Below, piece after piece: positions 34,440 through 45,213 of a stretch of 64,000 bases of DNA (position 1 is the first letter of the stretch; each line of letters begins with the position of its first letter). Under the pieces are notes generated by a model. That model saw only the letters and a list, made by a program, of their open reading frames with translations. It was not told the origin of the DNA and did not search any database. The stretch spans positions 6,917,765 to 6,981,764 of the forward strand of contig CM048840.1 of NCBI GenBank assembly GCA_026545765.1, written 5' to 3'. The DNA comes from Plantago major (Eukaryota > Streptophyta > Magnoliopsida > Lamiales > Plantaginaceae). The position numbers and the translations under genes were made by a program.

Positions 34440-36284
34440 CTCCTCCTTGTAGAACTCAAAATCTCAGCCTCCAATTTGTCTCGGTCTCCAATTTACAAAT
34501 CAGCTCCAAAATAAATATAATTAATTAGCATAAGTAAGGTGTAGTAGGACTTCCTACAATTTTCATCTCCTTGCACAATTTCGAAAGAGCAGCTTCAAAA
34601 CAAATTCCTGAAATAATATGCCTTGGTGGTCCCAAACTCCAATGAATGGCGGATCTTTTGAAATATCAGTCTCGAAATCAAGCTTAGTGTCGACCTCCTC
34701 CCCTTTTCAATCTCGAACCTCGGTCAACCTTGGTCCAATTTCTGCCTCAGTTTCTCAAAGTCGGCCTCAATCTCAGAAAATAGCAGTGACGGTCTCAAAC
34801 TCAGTCTCGGACTTAATATACCTCCGAGCTCAGCCCCTTTTCAGATCACGAATCCCATAAAATGGCAGCCTCCAAGCTGCCTCTATCTCGGTCCTTCTCG
34901 TCTCGGATCTTAATGACAAGCTTCGGAATTTGGTCGTCATCAGTTTAATCAACAAAGCAAATCGGAAATTGGAGTAACAGATCTCGAAAATCGGAAATGG
35001 CGAATCTCGACCTCCAATTCTCTCGGACCTTCCTGCTCCAATGGCCTCTTCTCGTGAACAGTAAACCCTTGTCGGTCTAAATGGCGAATCTGTCTCTCTC
35101 TCGGTCACAAATCTCAACGTCGGCCTCTTCACGAAAATGTCAGTCTCGATCTCTCAAAGTTAGATCTCGGATCGAAGTGAATTCCAAGCTCAAATCTCGG
35201 GCTCCGAAATCAAGCTCCAACTCGGATCTCGGCCCCGAACCGAAAGTCAGCGCCGCTCTCCATGGTCCTTCAATCTAGGCCCTTCATTCAAGTCTCTGTC
35301 ATATCTTGAAAAAATGGACGGATGAAAAAGTCCGAGCTTCATATTCTAAATGGGTCCGACCCGCAACTCCAGATCCGGCAAAAGATTGGTCCGAGACTCA
35401 GCTTGGATTTGGCGCCCAATATATCAAATCCGACATGTCAGTGGCAGTGGCAAAGTCTCACACCAGCTATGTTAAATGAAGCTTCTGTGTATACTTGAGA
35501 TCAATTCTTTTTACTAGTTCGACCGGGGGTATGTCCTCGTGTAATTTTTGTAATGTGTCTAGCCGTCTGAAAGTTCTAGCTTTGGATTTATTTCTTGATT
35601 GGTTATCCCCTCGACCTGTGAGGGGGATTGGATCGATACTTTTATTGATCAGAGATGACCGCCACTATGAATGCTTTTGCACTTAAAGATATTTTCATGA
35701 CTTTCGATCATATGCTCATTGTTAATATTTACTCTGTGTTTCGGACTCTATTTTTTCGATCTTGCTAGTGCTTGCACTTTGCACAATTTTAGTCTTGCTT
35801 TGTCTCCATCTCATCGAGTCGTCTAGGACTTTTGGGTCATAGACACTTTAAGTTGTCTTCTTCTTGTTGAGTATTTAGTCGTCAAGGACTCTCGGGGTCC
35901 TAGACGCTTTGAGTTGTCTTCTTCATCTCATTGAGTTGTCTAGGAGCTCGGGGTCCTAGATACTTTGAGATGTCTTCTTTTTTCATTCCAGGGTTGGCTC
36001 TTCAGAGGAGGACATCTTGTAGGAGTTGAGTTTGTCACCTGTTTGAACCGAAGGAGGAATGTCACTCCGCCCTGGGTAGTGGTCCGAAGTGGAGAGGGGG
36101 GCCTCGTTCCCATCTCTCTCATAGTGTTTGAAAATGATTTAGTTTTCATCGATTGGTCCGACTTCGAAAAAAGATTGGGTTCGGACCTGCTGGTTAGAGG
36201 TACCGACGTCGGATGCTGCTGGCCTTAGACTTGTAGTGGCGGTGCCATGACTTTTCGTCCCGATTCCCACAGACGGCACCAATA
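34440..36284 (-). other. internal domain of the large LTR element
   Basis: No retroviral protein domain is recognisable in any frame. On the minus strand, after the primer site, an ATG near 36248 gives a short Ser/Pro/Thr-rich frame with an early stop. The stretch 34600-35300 is dense in 'tctcgg' words. About 35815-35985 contains three diverged copies of a 60-66-bp unit ('gtcNtctaggactcNNgggtcctagac..ttgagttgtcttctt'). Confidence 0.5.
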
Positions 36285-38292
36285 TGATGTAGGGTAAATA
36301 TGGTTAAGTCAAAATTCCAAGGTTAAGGTTGAGGTAAATCGTAGGACCGTTCGATTCGCCTTAAGTCGTTGTGTTTAGACCATCATATAAATCGTGATAG
36401 AGCGGATCGAATAAAAACATGATAATATGACAATGACACAAGGATTACGTGGTTCGGCCAATGTGCCTACATCCACGGGGTAACATGGTAATCTTTAATG
36501 ATAGTGTTTAGTACAAGTATCGTAAGAGTCGATAGTCGATCTCTTATTGTGTTATGATGTTCCGAGTGTAGAAGTCCGAGTGTGGAAGTCCGTTGGTACT
36601 TGGAAGGTTCCGTCGGTACTTGGAAGGGTCCGTCGGTGCCGGAGTCCGAAGTAGAAGTCGAGATTGGAAGATTTCCAAGGGTCCGATGGATGAGAGAGAG
36701 GAGAGAGGGGATGGTTTAAGAGGCTCGACCTCAACGTGGTTTTAGAGGCCGACGAGCCGCTCTAAACTTAGAGAGTGAAGTGTGGAGAAGTTCATTCCCC
36801 CCTCCTACGAAGAGTGGATGAGCTCATATATATAGGTGAAGGCTCTTTGAAGTGTTCCCTTGGATGAGTGACAAGTGTACGGTCCAGATTCATCCAAGCT
36901 TGGGCTTATGGGCTCTTAATGGACTTGGCCCAATTAAGTAGATGGCTTTGGATTGTAGTCCAAATGTTGAAGAATTAGAGGGTCGGCCTCTTGACTTTGG
37001 TGGACTCGGACTCATTTGAAACCCGGGTTCGGACCTCCTTTGGGATTCGGGGTAGGACATTAAATATTAGAACGTACTTAAGTCGCCTTAATCCGTCAAT
37101 CCTTAGGTCAGACTTATTTGTACATATCACAAGTCCCCCAATTTCCAAGTATCTTAGTAGAAGATAGTTGAGAAATTATAAGTGTGAAGTCTTTCATTGA
37201 TGTGGCGTCAGACACTTTGGTTCCGAGGCTAGATGAGATGGATTTTCTTTGGGTATCCATATTTGATGTGGCGTCGGAATACTTTTACCATGGTGGTTTT
37301 GTTCAAATCACCCTTTTAGGAGTTAGTTCGGACTCTCTGGGTCCGACTTTACCAAGGTGGTTTTATTCACATCACCCTTTTAGGAGTTAGTTCGGACTCT
37401 CTGGGTCCGACTTTACCAAGGTGGTTTTATTCACATCACCCTTTTAGGAGTTAGTTCGGACTCTATGGGTCCGACTTTACCAAAGTGGTTTTATTCACAT
37501 CACCCTTTTAGGAGTTAGCTAGGACTATCTGGGTCCGGCTTTACCAATGTGGTTTTATTCACATCACCTTTTTAGGAGTTAGCTCGGACTCTCTGGGTCC
37601 GGCTTTACCAAGGTGGTTTTATTCACACATCACCGTTTTTAGGAGTTAGCTCAGACTCTCTAGGTCCGGCTTTACCAAGGTGGTTTCTTTCTTCATCGTT
37701 TTTGGAAGAGCACTCGGCTCGAGGTTTCCACGATGGTTTTCTTTCTTCATCGTTTTAGGAAGAGCGCTCGGCTTTTTAGCTCGAGGTTTCCACGATGGGT
37801 GGACGAACACTTCTTCTCGATCAGCTTGACTTCTTTTCTTGAAGGAACATTTCGATGATCGTTTTTCTGAGGAAAGTTGTTCAACAAGTTCCCCTCGTCG
37901 GAATATTACTGACTATCCTCCCCCCAAGTGCTTATTCCACTTTTTAAAGTGAAGTGAGGACTTTGAAGAATCAATCATAACTTGTCCGAGGCCTGGGTTT
38001 GCTCGTATAGCTTGAATGATCATGACCTTTGTCGTAGGCGGCATTTGTTTTTCGGTTTGTGTAGCTCGGTGCTCTCAATTTTTGCCGGTCTTGAAAAATG
38101 AGGCGGAGCCCGAATATTTCACCGTCTTGAAAAATGAGGCGGAGCTTGGACCTTTCACCATCTTGAAAAATGAGGCGGAGCTCGAATTTTACGGATGGGG
38201 CGGAGCTCGACTTTTGACCTTCTTGAAAAATGAGGCGGAGCTCGGATTTTTCACCATCTTGAAAAATGAGGCGAGGCTCGAATTTTACGGAT
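36285..38292 (-). repeat. right copy (5' LTR) of the large element, outer end missing
   Basis: It is collinear with the left LTR from TGATGTAGGG through the 64-bp tandem array (about 37275-37680) into the 'gaaaaatgaggcggag' array. It stops after 'gctcgaattttacggatg' at about 38290, where permease coding sequence begins. The terminal TGCCATACA found in the left LTR is absent. A 68-codon open frame (37184-37390) is identical in protein to the one at 33019-33225, showing very high LTR identity there. Confidence 0.75.
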
Positions 38293-38502
38293 GAGGCTAT
38301 GGGATTCTGGCCTCTCACAGTGTTTTTTCCAATAGAAATGTACATTTCCAGGAATAAAATCGAACGATGGTTGTGGAGGTGGCTTGGCCTTGAGCTCTTA
38401 AACGCCACTTCCTTGCTCGTGTCCATTACGGCGGCATGTGGTTCGGTACAGGGACTCGGACAGGGTCCGAAAGATTACAAGCCCTTCAAAGTCGAGGACT
38501 AG
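38293..38502 (+). pseudogene. amino acid permease (AAP family), C-terminal exon fragment
   Basis: The frame reads 'EAMGFWPLTVFFPIEMYISR' then 'NKIERWLWRWLGLELLN..LLVSITAACGSVQGLG..DYKPFKVED' and a TAG at 38500-38502. This is the final part of an AAP transporter: the FWPLTVxFPxEMYI block, the last membrane segment and the conserved YKPF tail. It lines up with the N-terminal exons at 29323-30392 as the same gene. Roughly 300 middle residues are gone, replaced by the LTR element. The fragment is uninterrupted. A run-on frame starting in the LTR at 38266 exists, but no functional transporter can be made. Confidence 0.85.
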
Positions 38503-41500
38503 CCCCTAAAGAGGAGAGACTCTTGGAGTCTTGGGACTGAGGTTTTCTTGCTGTTGTGCTTAGTTTCATAATAGTGAATTAGTGATTAGCAAATTATCTA
38601 CATGTGCCAAAAATAAAAAGAAATGAAACTTAGCAACTTCTATGCACAATTTTAGAAAGTTGAGGACCTGGCCAATTATGCAACTGACCCATAAAAATAA
38701 AACCACGTAAGCACTGCTTCATTGCAATTTTATACTAGTTGGGAGAACAATACATCCCAAGCTACCTTAGAGTAAGTTTACTTTTGGGTAAAAAAGATCA
38801 TCCTTACTTGAACTATCAAATTCAAGAAATGGTCGATTGAGGTTGTATCCAAATGACATTTGACATTTCTATCCAATTCAAAACTAGCTAACTTACTAAC
38901 TTAGCAAATTATCAGCAAATTATCATCAACTAAGTTACTTATTCTTCTAACCCATCTTAATCCTATCTCCCAAGGCAAATGGAGTTACAGCCAGCTACCT
39001 TCTCTAGTACGGATAAGGCTCGTTTACCATGAACTTTTCAGCTAGGTTTTCAGCTCCATAAGCTTTTCTTGACCATTGACTAATAAAAAGCTCGTTACGT
39101 GAACGCGCAGCTTCTTAAATCACTAACTTTAAAAAAAGCTTCTTCTTATCTTTTTCATTCCGAAAATATCTATGACATAAATTAAAAAAGAAGGAAAAAC
39201 CACCTATTTAGAGTATTATTTACTTTGTCGTTTTATTCTGTGTTCCATCCGCATCTCTTTAAAATGCATACATGTAGTACACAACAATTACTGATTTTTT
39301 TTCCTTACTAAGTTAGAATGCTCAACAAATATTTATTTTAACTTCTGATAATTTTTAATGATGTTATTAAAGTGGCGGTAGAAAGTACATTGAATAATAT
39401 TAGAATAATTAGACAAAAATGTAATGTACTATTATTTAAAAAAATATAGACTAATAATACGATGAGAAAGGTTAAAGAAAATAAAAATAAGAGTAATGCC
39501 CTTTTATGTCATTTTACAAAATACCAGTTAACTTATCAGCTAATTTGCTAAACATCTACATTAAAATCAATTTTTCAAAGAATTTAAATCACTAACTTAT
39601 CGTTTACTACTACCTAATCACTAACCATTTTTTCAACTTTTGTTTTGATGACCATAAATGTCCATTGTTTCCTTCCATCACTACAAGCTAGCTTATAAAT
39701 TCGATTGTCGTCATTACTTGTAAAGTTTCATTTTTTCTTTTCAATTTTCCTTTTTGGTTGGTAGATGTAAGTCCATCCATGTGAGTAGTGACACGAATAT
39801 ATGGTCCATGAACTCTTGAGCTGCTCTAAAAAATAATATGAACTCCTGTACTAACATGTGTACTTCTTAATCTAATTTGTTTTCGCTCATATGGAATGGA
39901 GGTTGTAAACTATCTAGGTTTACATAAGTTTGGTTTGGTAGTATTATGCATGGCTTCGAGCTTGAACTCGGGTTGACATGAGTTTCAAATTTTGAACTCG
40001 AATTTAGCTTGAGCTTGACAAACTTTGTTTTTTGAGTCGAGCTGGCTCACTTGTAAAATCGAATACTTGACACTCGAAATCTTGAATTTACCTCGACCTG
40101 TAAACTTGAAAAAGTTACTGATTTTATGTTTTTACATACTCAAAGATATATATAAATTATTATTAATAAATATATAAATATTCAAGTGGTTCATTTTTCC
40201 AACCCAGCACACAAATATTTGAAATCGGCTTAATGACTTATTGAGTTACTATAATTTATATTCAGATTCGAATTAATCGAGTTTGAGTTACTCGAAAACA
40301 ACTCAACTCGTTTGCAGCCTAGTGCGAATAACGAAAAATTTCACAATTGGTCACTCGTTATAAATTTGTACTAGACCAATCACATGTAATGTTGTAGATT
40401 TATAAAAAAAAGTTTATATTGTTTTTTATGAGTAGTGTTATAATTGGGAAAAATATTACAAACTGATTGGCTTAGAATTCTCACTCAATTTCTTCCCACA
40501 TTTAATTGAGTCCAAACTCAACTAACTTTCCCCAATCTCTCTCAATGCTTTTTGTTTGTATTTTAGGCTCTGTTCTCTTCAACTGCAATTTTCTGAACTG
40601 AACTAACTGTAGTATAAAATATAACCAAGAATCGAATCGAATCGAATGAGTTTTCAACAAGAAATGTAGCCTTACTCTCAATTTATTCAACTCTATACCA
40701 AACACAAATTTTAATAATTCAATTAAAATTTAGTTACTATTCATCGATTCACTTCAATTAAAATGGACTCAATAAAAATTTCGATCCAAACAACCCGTTA
40801 ACAGGCTGATTGGCATAGAATTATGCCTCCATTATAATTGAGAGAAGCTTACCGTCCTATTTGGATTGTCATTTTAATTGATCAAAATAGTTTCCAAACT
40901 TAATTGAGTGCAACTCAATTATTTTTTTTTGCTTCACAACAAACATACAAAGCCCTATAAAATTTTAATTTTATACCAAACACAAATTTTCACAACTCAA
41001 TTAAAATTTAGTTATTATTTATCAGTTATACCTCAATTAAAATGGTCTCAATTAAACTCTGATGTGTTATAGTTGAAGTTAAAATAAACGTTTTAATACT
41101 TGAAAGGGTAGAAATAAAGAAAAAAGGAGAAAAACATGTCACTTTGTTGTTGCTGCCAAACTTCCAGATGTGTAAAAAAAAACTTAATAATATGCATTCA
41201 AAAGTCTCATATAGGATGTGACATTGTGACATATGTGACAATGAACCCAAGTTCCTAACCAAAACATTCTTGGATGCAATCAATCATACAACCACTTATA
41301 GCACAAGCGAGTTAATTATGTAATCTCATTTTATAACTTTCGTTATACAGATGTAAAATGTATGTGTGTTAACATAATTTTAAAAATTAAACCCTAAATT
41401 AATAAGTCCACGTCATGTTATTAAGTAAAAATACTATTTCCAACGAGGCACCCACATTTTTTTCAGTGCGACACTAGTGTCAAATAATGTTCGACTTTTC

Positions 41501-41805
41501 AATGGAAGGAGTGAGATTCTATTTCAAAATTACAAAATCCAGGCCCGACCCTGGCCCATGCGGGCTCCATTTTTTCTGCGGCCCACTAGCCAATCTAAGT
41601 ATATAGGGGGGAAATCATCGACTCTTTTTCTAATTTTCTATATGGGATCGTGATGATTAATAATAACTTAAATTCCTCAAAAAAAAATTACAATGTCACA
41701 TATATTAAAGAGTTTGAGTTGTCAGTTTAACGAGTTTGATAAGTTGTAATTTTAATTATTATTGATTGTTTGATTTGATGAATGTAATAATAATAATAAT
41801 AATAA
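38503..41805. other. permease downstream flank and repeat-derived spacer, no gene seen
   Basis: Recurrent 'ccaattgag..aactcaattaaaattt' words (about 40840-41040, also 47460-47590) look like a dispersed low-copy repeat. At 40562-40680 a sequence like 'ttcaactg..gaatcgaatcgaatcgaatgagttttcaa' is the inverse of the one at 49160-49240. An (AAT)n run lies at 41786-41804. No domain-bearing ORF was found. Confidence 0.4.
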
Positions 41806-42356
41806 CTAGAACGTGCGAACACTACGCGTGTTATTGTAACATTTAATTACAAATAATAGAAAAACTATATGAAGGTAAGTAATATCGTTGATTCTGATAA
41901 TGAATTATTTTTTTTCGAGTTGAATTAGGCTTTGGGTTAGTGCGAATTGATTTGTTTCAATTTAATTAAAGAAGATGGAGAAGAAATATTGGTTATCGTT
42001 GTTTTTTATTTAATGATGAACTGATTTTGTTGTGGTTGAATTAATTAGGGATTTGAATTTAATTGGAGAAGACATATTGAGTTTTTTTAATGATGAATTG
42101 ATCATGTTGAGGTTGATTTAGGACTTAGAATTTAATTGCTGAAGACAAATTGAATTTTTTTTAATGGTGAATTGATTTTGTTGGAGTTTCATTAGGGTTT
42201 AGAATTAGAATGAATAAAACATATTGGTTTTTTTTTTGTAATTAACGCCTAATTTACTTATATATTACGAATCAATCCAATTTAACTTAAATTAAGTACT
42301 CAATTGCACAATTCCAATAGCTGTCCACTTATATATATACTGTAATAATAATAGGA
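41806..42356 (-). mobile_element. Helitron-like non-autonomous element, copy A
   Basis: On the minus strand the 3' end is AACACGCGTAGTGTTCGCACGTT-CTAG followed by T: a stem AACAC/GTGTT, eight bases, then CTAG, the CTRR-T arrangement of Helitrons. The sequence is homologous along its length to 58548-59145 with matching ends. The putative 5' end TCCTATTATTATTACAG lacks the preceding A expected at Helitron insertions, so that end is uncertain. There is no Rep/helicase ORF. Confidence 0.45.
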
Positions 42357-43041
42357 AATACCTTAGTTGACCAATTTAAAAGGGTATTGATTCAACAAAC
42401 AAGGACTCTTAAAATATTAACTATATTTGAGGTAAACTAAGTAATAAAGTGATAAAATGTCAAAACCTTAGGAATTTTAAAATGCTATGGCCTACTAAAG
42501 TTTAATCCTATACTTGGAGACTCCATAAAAAATGTTAAAGATAGGGAGTGTGTATACCTTTTTGAAGAGTAAAATATGTGGGCCCATATACAAATTTTGT
42601 GGTTTTATGCATAAAATAAAAGTCCTATTGTTGTGTAAAATATATAAGAGTCCGTCTTGCGAAAGACCCCTATATATAGGAAAGTCCCGAAAGTCCCCTT
42701 CAAATGTTAAAACTAGACATGTATACATTTTTTCTCGACTTGATTTTTTTATGGTTTTTCGCGGATCTTTTGACCCGGATTCATTAAAAACGGGTCAAGT
42801 ATAATGTAATAACTAGACAATACAATGTAAAAACTAGATCACTGAGTAAATTTCTGGATAAGTAATAAAACTAGACAATTCATTTACAAAACTAGACAAT
42901 TCAGTTACAAAACTAGACAATATCATCATCAATTCAAAAATACTAATTTTTCTTCGATTGTTTTAGTTTTTTCAAAGCATTCTTCTTCAAATCATCCAAT
43001 ACACTCTCTTCAAAATCATCATCATAATAAGGTCTCTTATA

Positions 43042-43135
43042 TCAAGGAAAAGGAGTTCCTTGGACCAGCTCCATATGCTTCATCGAAAAAACACCACAGT
43101 CAAAAGTTCCAAATTTACCAAGTCCAATCAAGCTT
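43042..43135 (-). pseudogene. ULP1-type (C48) protease-like exon remnant
   Basis: The minus strand reads 'GKFGTFDCGVFSMKHMELVQ' then 'GTPFP' and a stop at 43042-43044. DCGVF is the catalytic-cysteine signature of C48 proteases and is better preserved here than in the sister copy at 26932-27040. Upstream exons with the catalytic His and Asp are not visible. The stop sits where the other copy continues to its splice donor, so the fragment is dead. Confidence 0.6.
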
Positions 43136-43528
43136 CACAATTTATACAAAAAAAAAAAAAAAAAAAAAAAACCATTGAACATTTATACAAAAACTAGAAA
43201 ATTTCTCTCATAAACTAGACAATATAATGTAAAAACTTGAGAATTCCTCTCATGAACTAAACAGTATAGTGCAAAAACTAAATATAGACAATTATGTTCA
43301 TGTTTGATCATAAAACTAGACAATATACACTAAAAACTAGACAATATCTCGTAAAAACTAGACAAATATGTTGAGCTCAGTTAGTAAATTTGATTTGAAG
43401 GTGAAGGTGAAAATGTAAAAACTAGAGAATTCCTAAATATAATGTAAAAACTAGAAAATTTCTCGCATAAACTAGACAATATAATGTAAAAACTAAACAA
43501 TATAATGTAAAAACTAGACAATATAGAC

Positions 43529-44131
43529 AATTATGTTCATGTTTGATGATAAAACTAGACAATATTTCGTAAAAACTAGATAATATCCTCTAAAAACTAG
43601 ACAAAACTTCCTATATAATTATGTTCATGTTTGATGATAAAACTAGACAATATTTTTTAAAAACTAGACAATATCCTCTAAAAACTAGACAAAACTTCTG
43701 ACACAATTATGTTCATGTTTGATAATAAAACTAGACAATATTTCGTAAAAACTAGACAATATCCTCTAAAAACTAGACAAAACTTCTTAGACAATTATGT
43801 TCATGTTTGATAATAAAACTAGACAATATTTCCTAAAAACTAGACAATATCCTCTAAAAACTAGACAAAACTTCATAGACAATTATGTTCATGTTTGATA
43901 ATGAAACTAGGCAGTATTTCCTAAAAACTAGACAATATCCTCTAAAAATTAGACAAAATTTCTAGACAATTATGTTCATGTTTGATAATAAAACTAGACA
44001 ATATTTCGTAAAAACAAGACAATATCCTCTAAAAACTAGACAAAACTTCCTAGACAATTATGTTCATGTTTTATAATAAAACTACACAATATTTCCTAAA
44101 AACTAGACAATATCCTCTAAAAACTAGACAA
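43529..44131. repeat. 88-bp tandem repeat array, about 7 copies
   Basis: The marker aattatgttcatg recurs at 43529, 43617, 43705, 43793, 43881, 43968 and 44056: spacing 88 bp five times in six and 87 once. Each unit has three ACTAGACAA-type words separated by 'tttcNtaaaa' and 'cctctaaaa'. A diverged, isolated copy lies near 43290. The array is inside the MULE copy 2. Confidence 0.9.
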
Positions 44132-45213
44132 AAACATAAATTAAAACTGTAAATCAACAGATCTAGCAAAAACATTCATATCAAAACTCAACAAACACCA
44201 TCAACACATCAGAAACTAACTTACACATGCCTGTAACATAAAATTCAATTACAAACCATAAAATTGAACTCGAATTTGCGATCGCACATTCCAGAAACAA
44301 TGAATCACACCATCAAACAGAAGTAACTTAATTCTCTCCACACGCTACAATTTCAGAAAACAGAGCACTCCACAGAAAATTGCCAACAAACAGCAATAAT
44401 TTCAAGTTGAATCACGAAACGTAATTAGGCATCAGCAAAAATCACCTCAACACTAGAAACATTGCCGATTAGCTTCGACAATTGCATTTGGAACATTGAG
44501 AAAACACACAACCGAAGCAAACGCAATCAAATCAAATGTTGAAAACAATCAAAGCAACAAATAATTGGAGAATCAGATAACACAGATCCAAAGTCACAAC
44601 CGAAGCAGAAACTAGCATTTCCAGCTCAATTTCACAACCGAAGCAGAACAATTGAAAAATTGAACTCGAATTTGCGATCGAAGAGACGAACCTCAGAGAG
44701 TTTGCTGCTTCACGTTCGTCACCTTCTTAAACTCCAACAACGCGTTCTGAAACATCAATTGACGCATCAGATCCGATCAAAAGCTCGTCATTACAGAAAA
44801 ACAATTGCGAAAATTGCAAAAAATCGATTGTACGGTACGGTACCTGTTTCGTGTTGTGATCGTCGACGGCGAAACGAGAGAGATCTGCTTCCTGCACATG
44901 CGTCTCGATCTGAGTAACCGCTTCTGAAAATTTTCGCCCAAAATTGGATTTGGGAGAGAAACCGCGTGTTTTGTGTCAACTGGAAGAAGAGAAATGGAAA
45001 AAAAAAAAAAAAAGGGGAAAAAAGAGCCTTTTATACTAAATCCAGATAATGAAAATCGCTTGACCCGGATCCAAATTCCAAAATCCAACCCGCGAGAGGA
45101 TCCGCGAAAAAAATAAGGGTAAAATGACAAACATTAAAACTAGACAATTTCGATGAGAAACTAGGGGTCTTTTTGGACTTTCCAAATGTGATAGGACTTT
45201 TATAAGACTAAGT

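Larger units (their letters stand above)
30457..38292 (-). mobile_element. large non-autonomous LTR retrotransposon (LARD-like) inside the permease gene
   Basis: The long terminal repeats at 30457-34439 (including a nested 1650-bp insertion) and 36285-38292 share TGATGTAGGGTAAAT at their left ends and are near-identical over long stretches. The element runs on the minus strand: TTGGTGCCGTCTGTGGG (primer-site position, 36268-36284) follows the end of the right LTR, and CAAGGAGGAG (34440-34449, minus strand) is the polypurine tract before the left LTR. The internal domain of about 1.85 kb encodes no gag, protease, RT or integrase that I can recognise. It probably moved with proteins from a related autonomous element. 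The right LTR lacks its outer end at the permease junction. Confidence 0.8.
42648..45213 (-). mobile_element. Mutator-like element, copy 2, about 2.57 kb, with ULP1-like remnant
   Basis: An exact 10-bp duplication AAATATATAA flanks it (42638-42647, 45214-45223). The ends match copy 1 (26274-28627) and share 'ggaaagtcc..aaagacccct' words in inverse orientation as diverged inverted termini. Inner end zones both contain 'cgcggatc..gacccgga' motifs. The right part, read on the minus strand, has a gene-like 5' region with a possible donor ACAG|GTACCG near 44843. The interior is filled by ACTAGACAAT words and an 88-bp tandem array. No MuDR transposase was found. Confidence 0.75.

Noticed and set aside
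33019..37390. Identical 68-codon frames at 33019-33225 and 37184-37390
   Set aside because: Their identity reflects LTR identity; the sequence is the 64-bp LTR repeat and its leader, not a conserved protein.
43529..44131. Possible CRISPR-like array
   Set aside because: Units are contiguous 88-bp tandem repeats without unique spacers, and the sequence is plant nuclear DNA.
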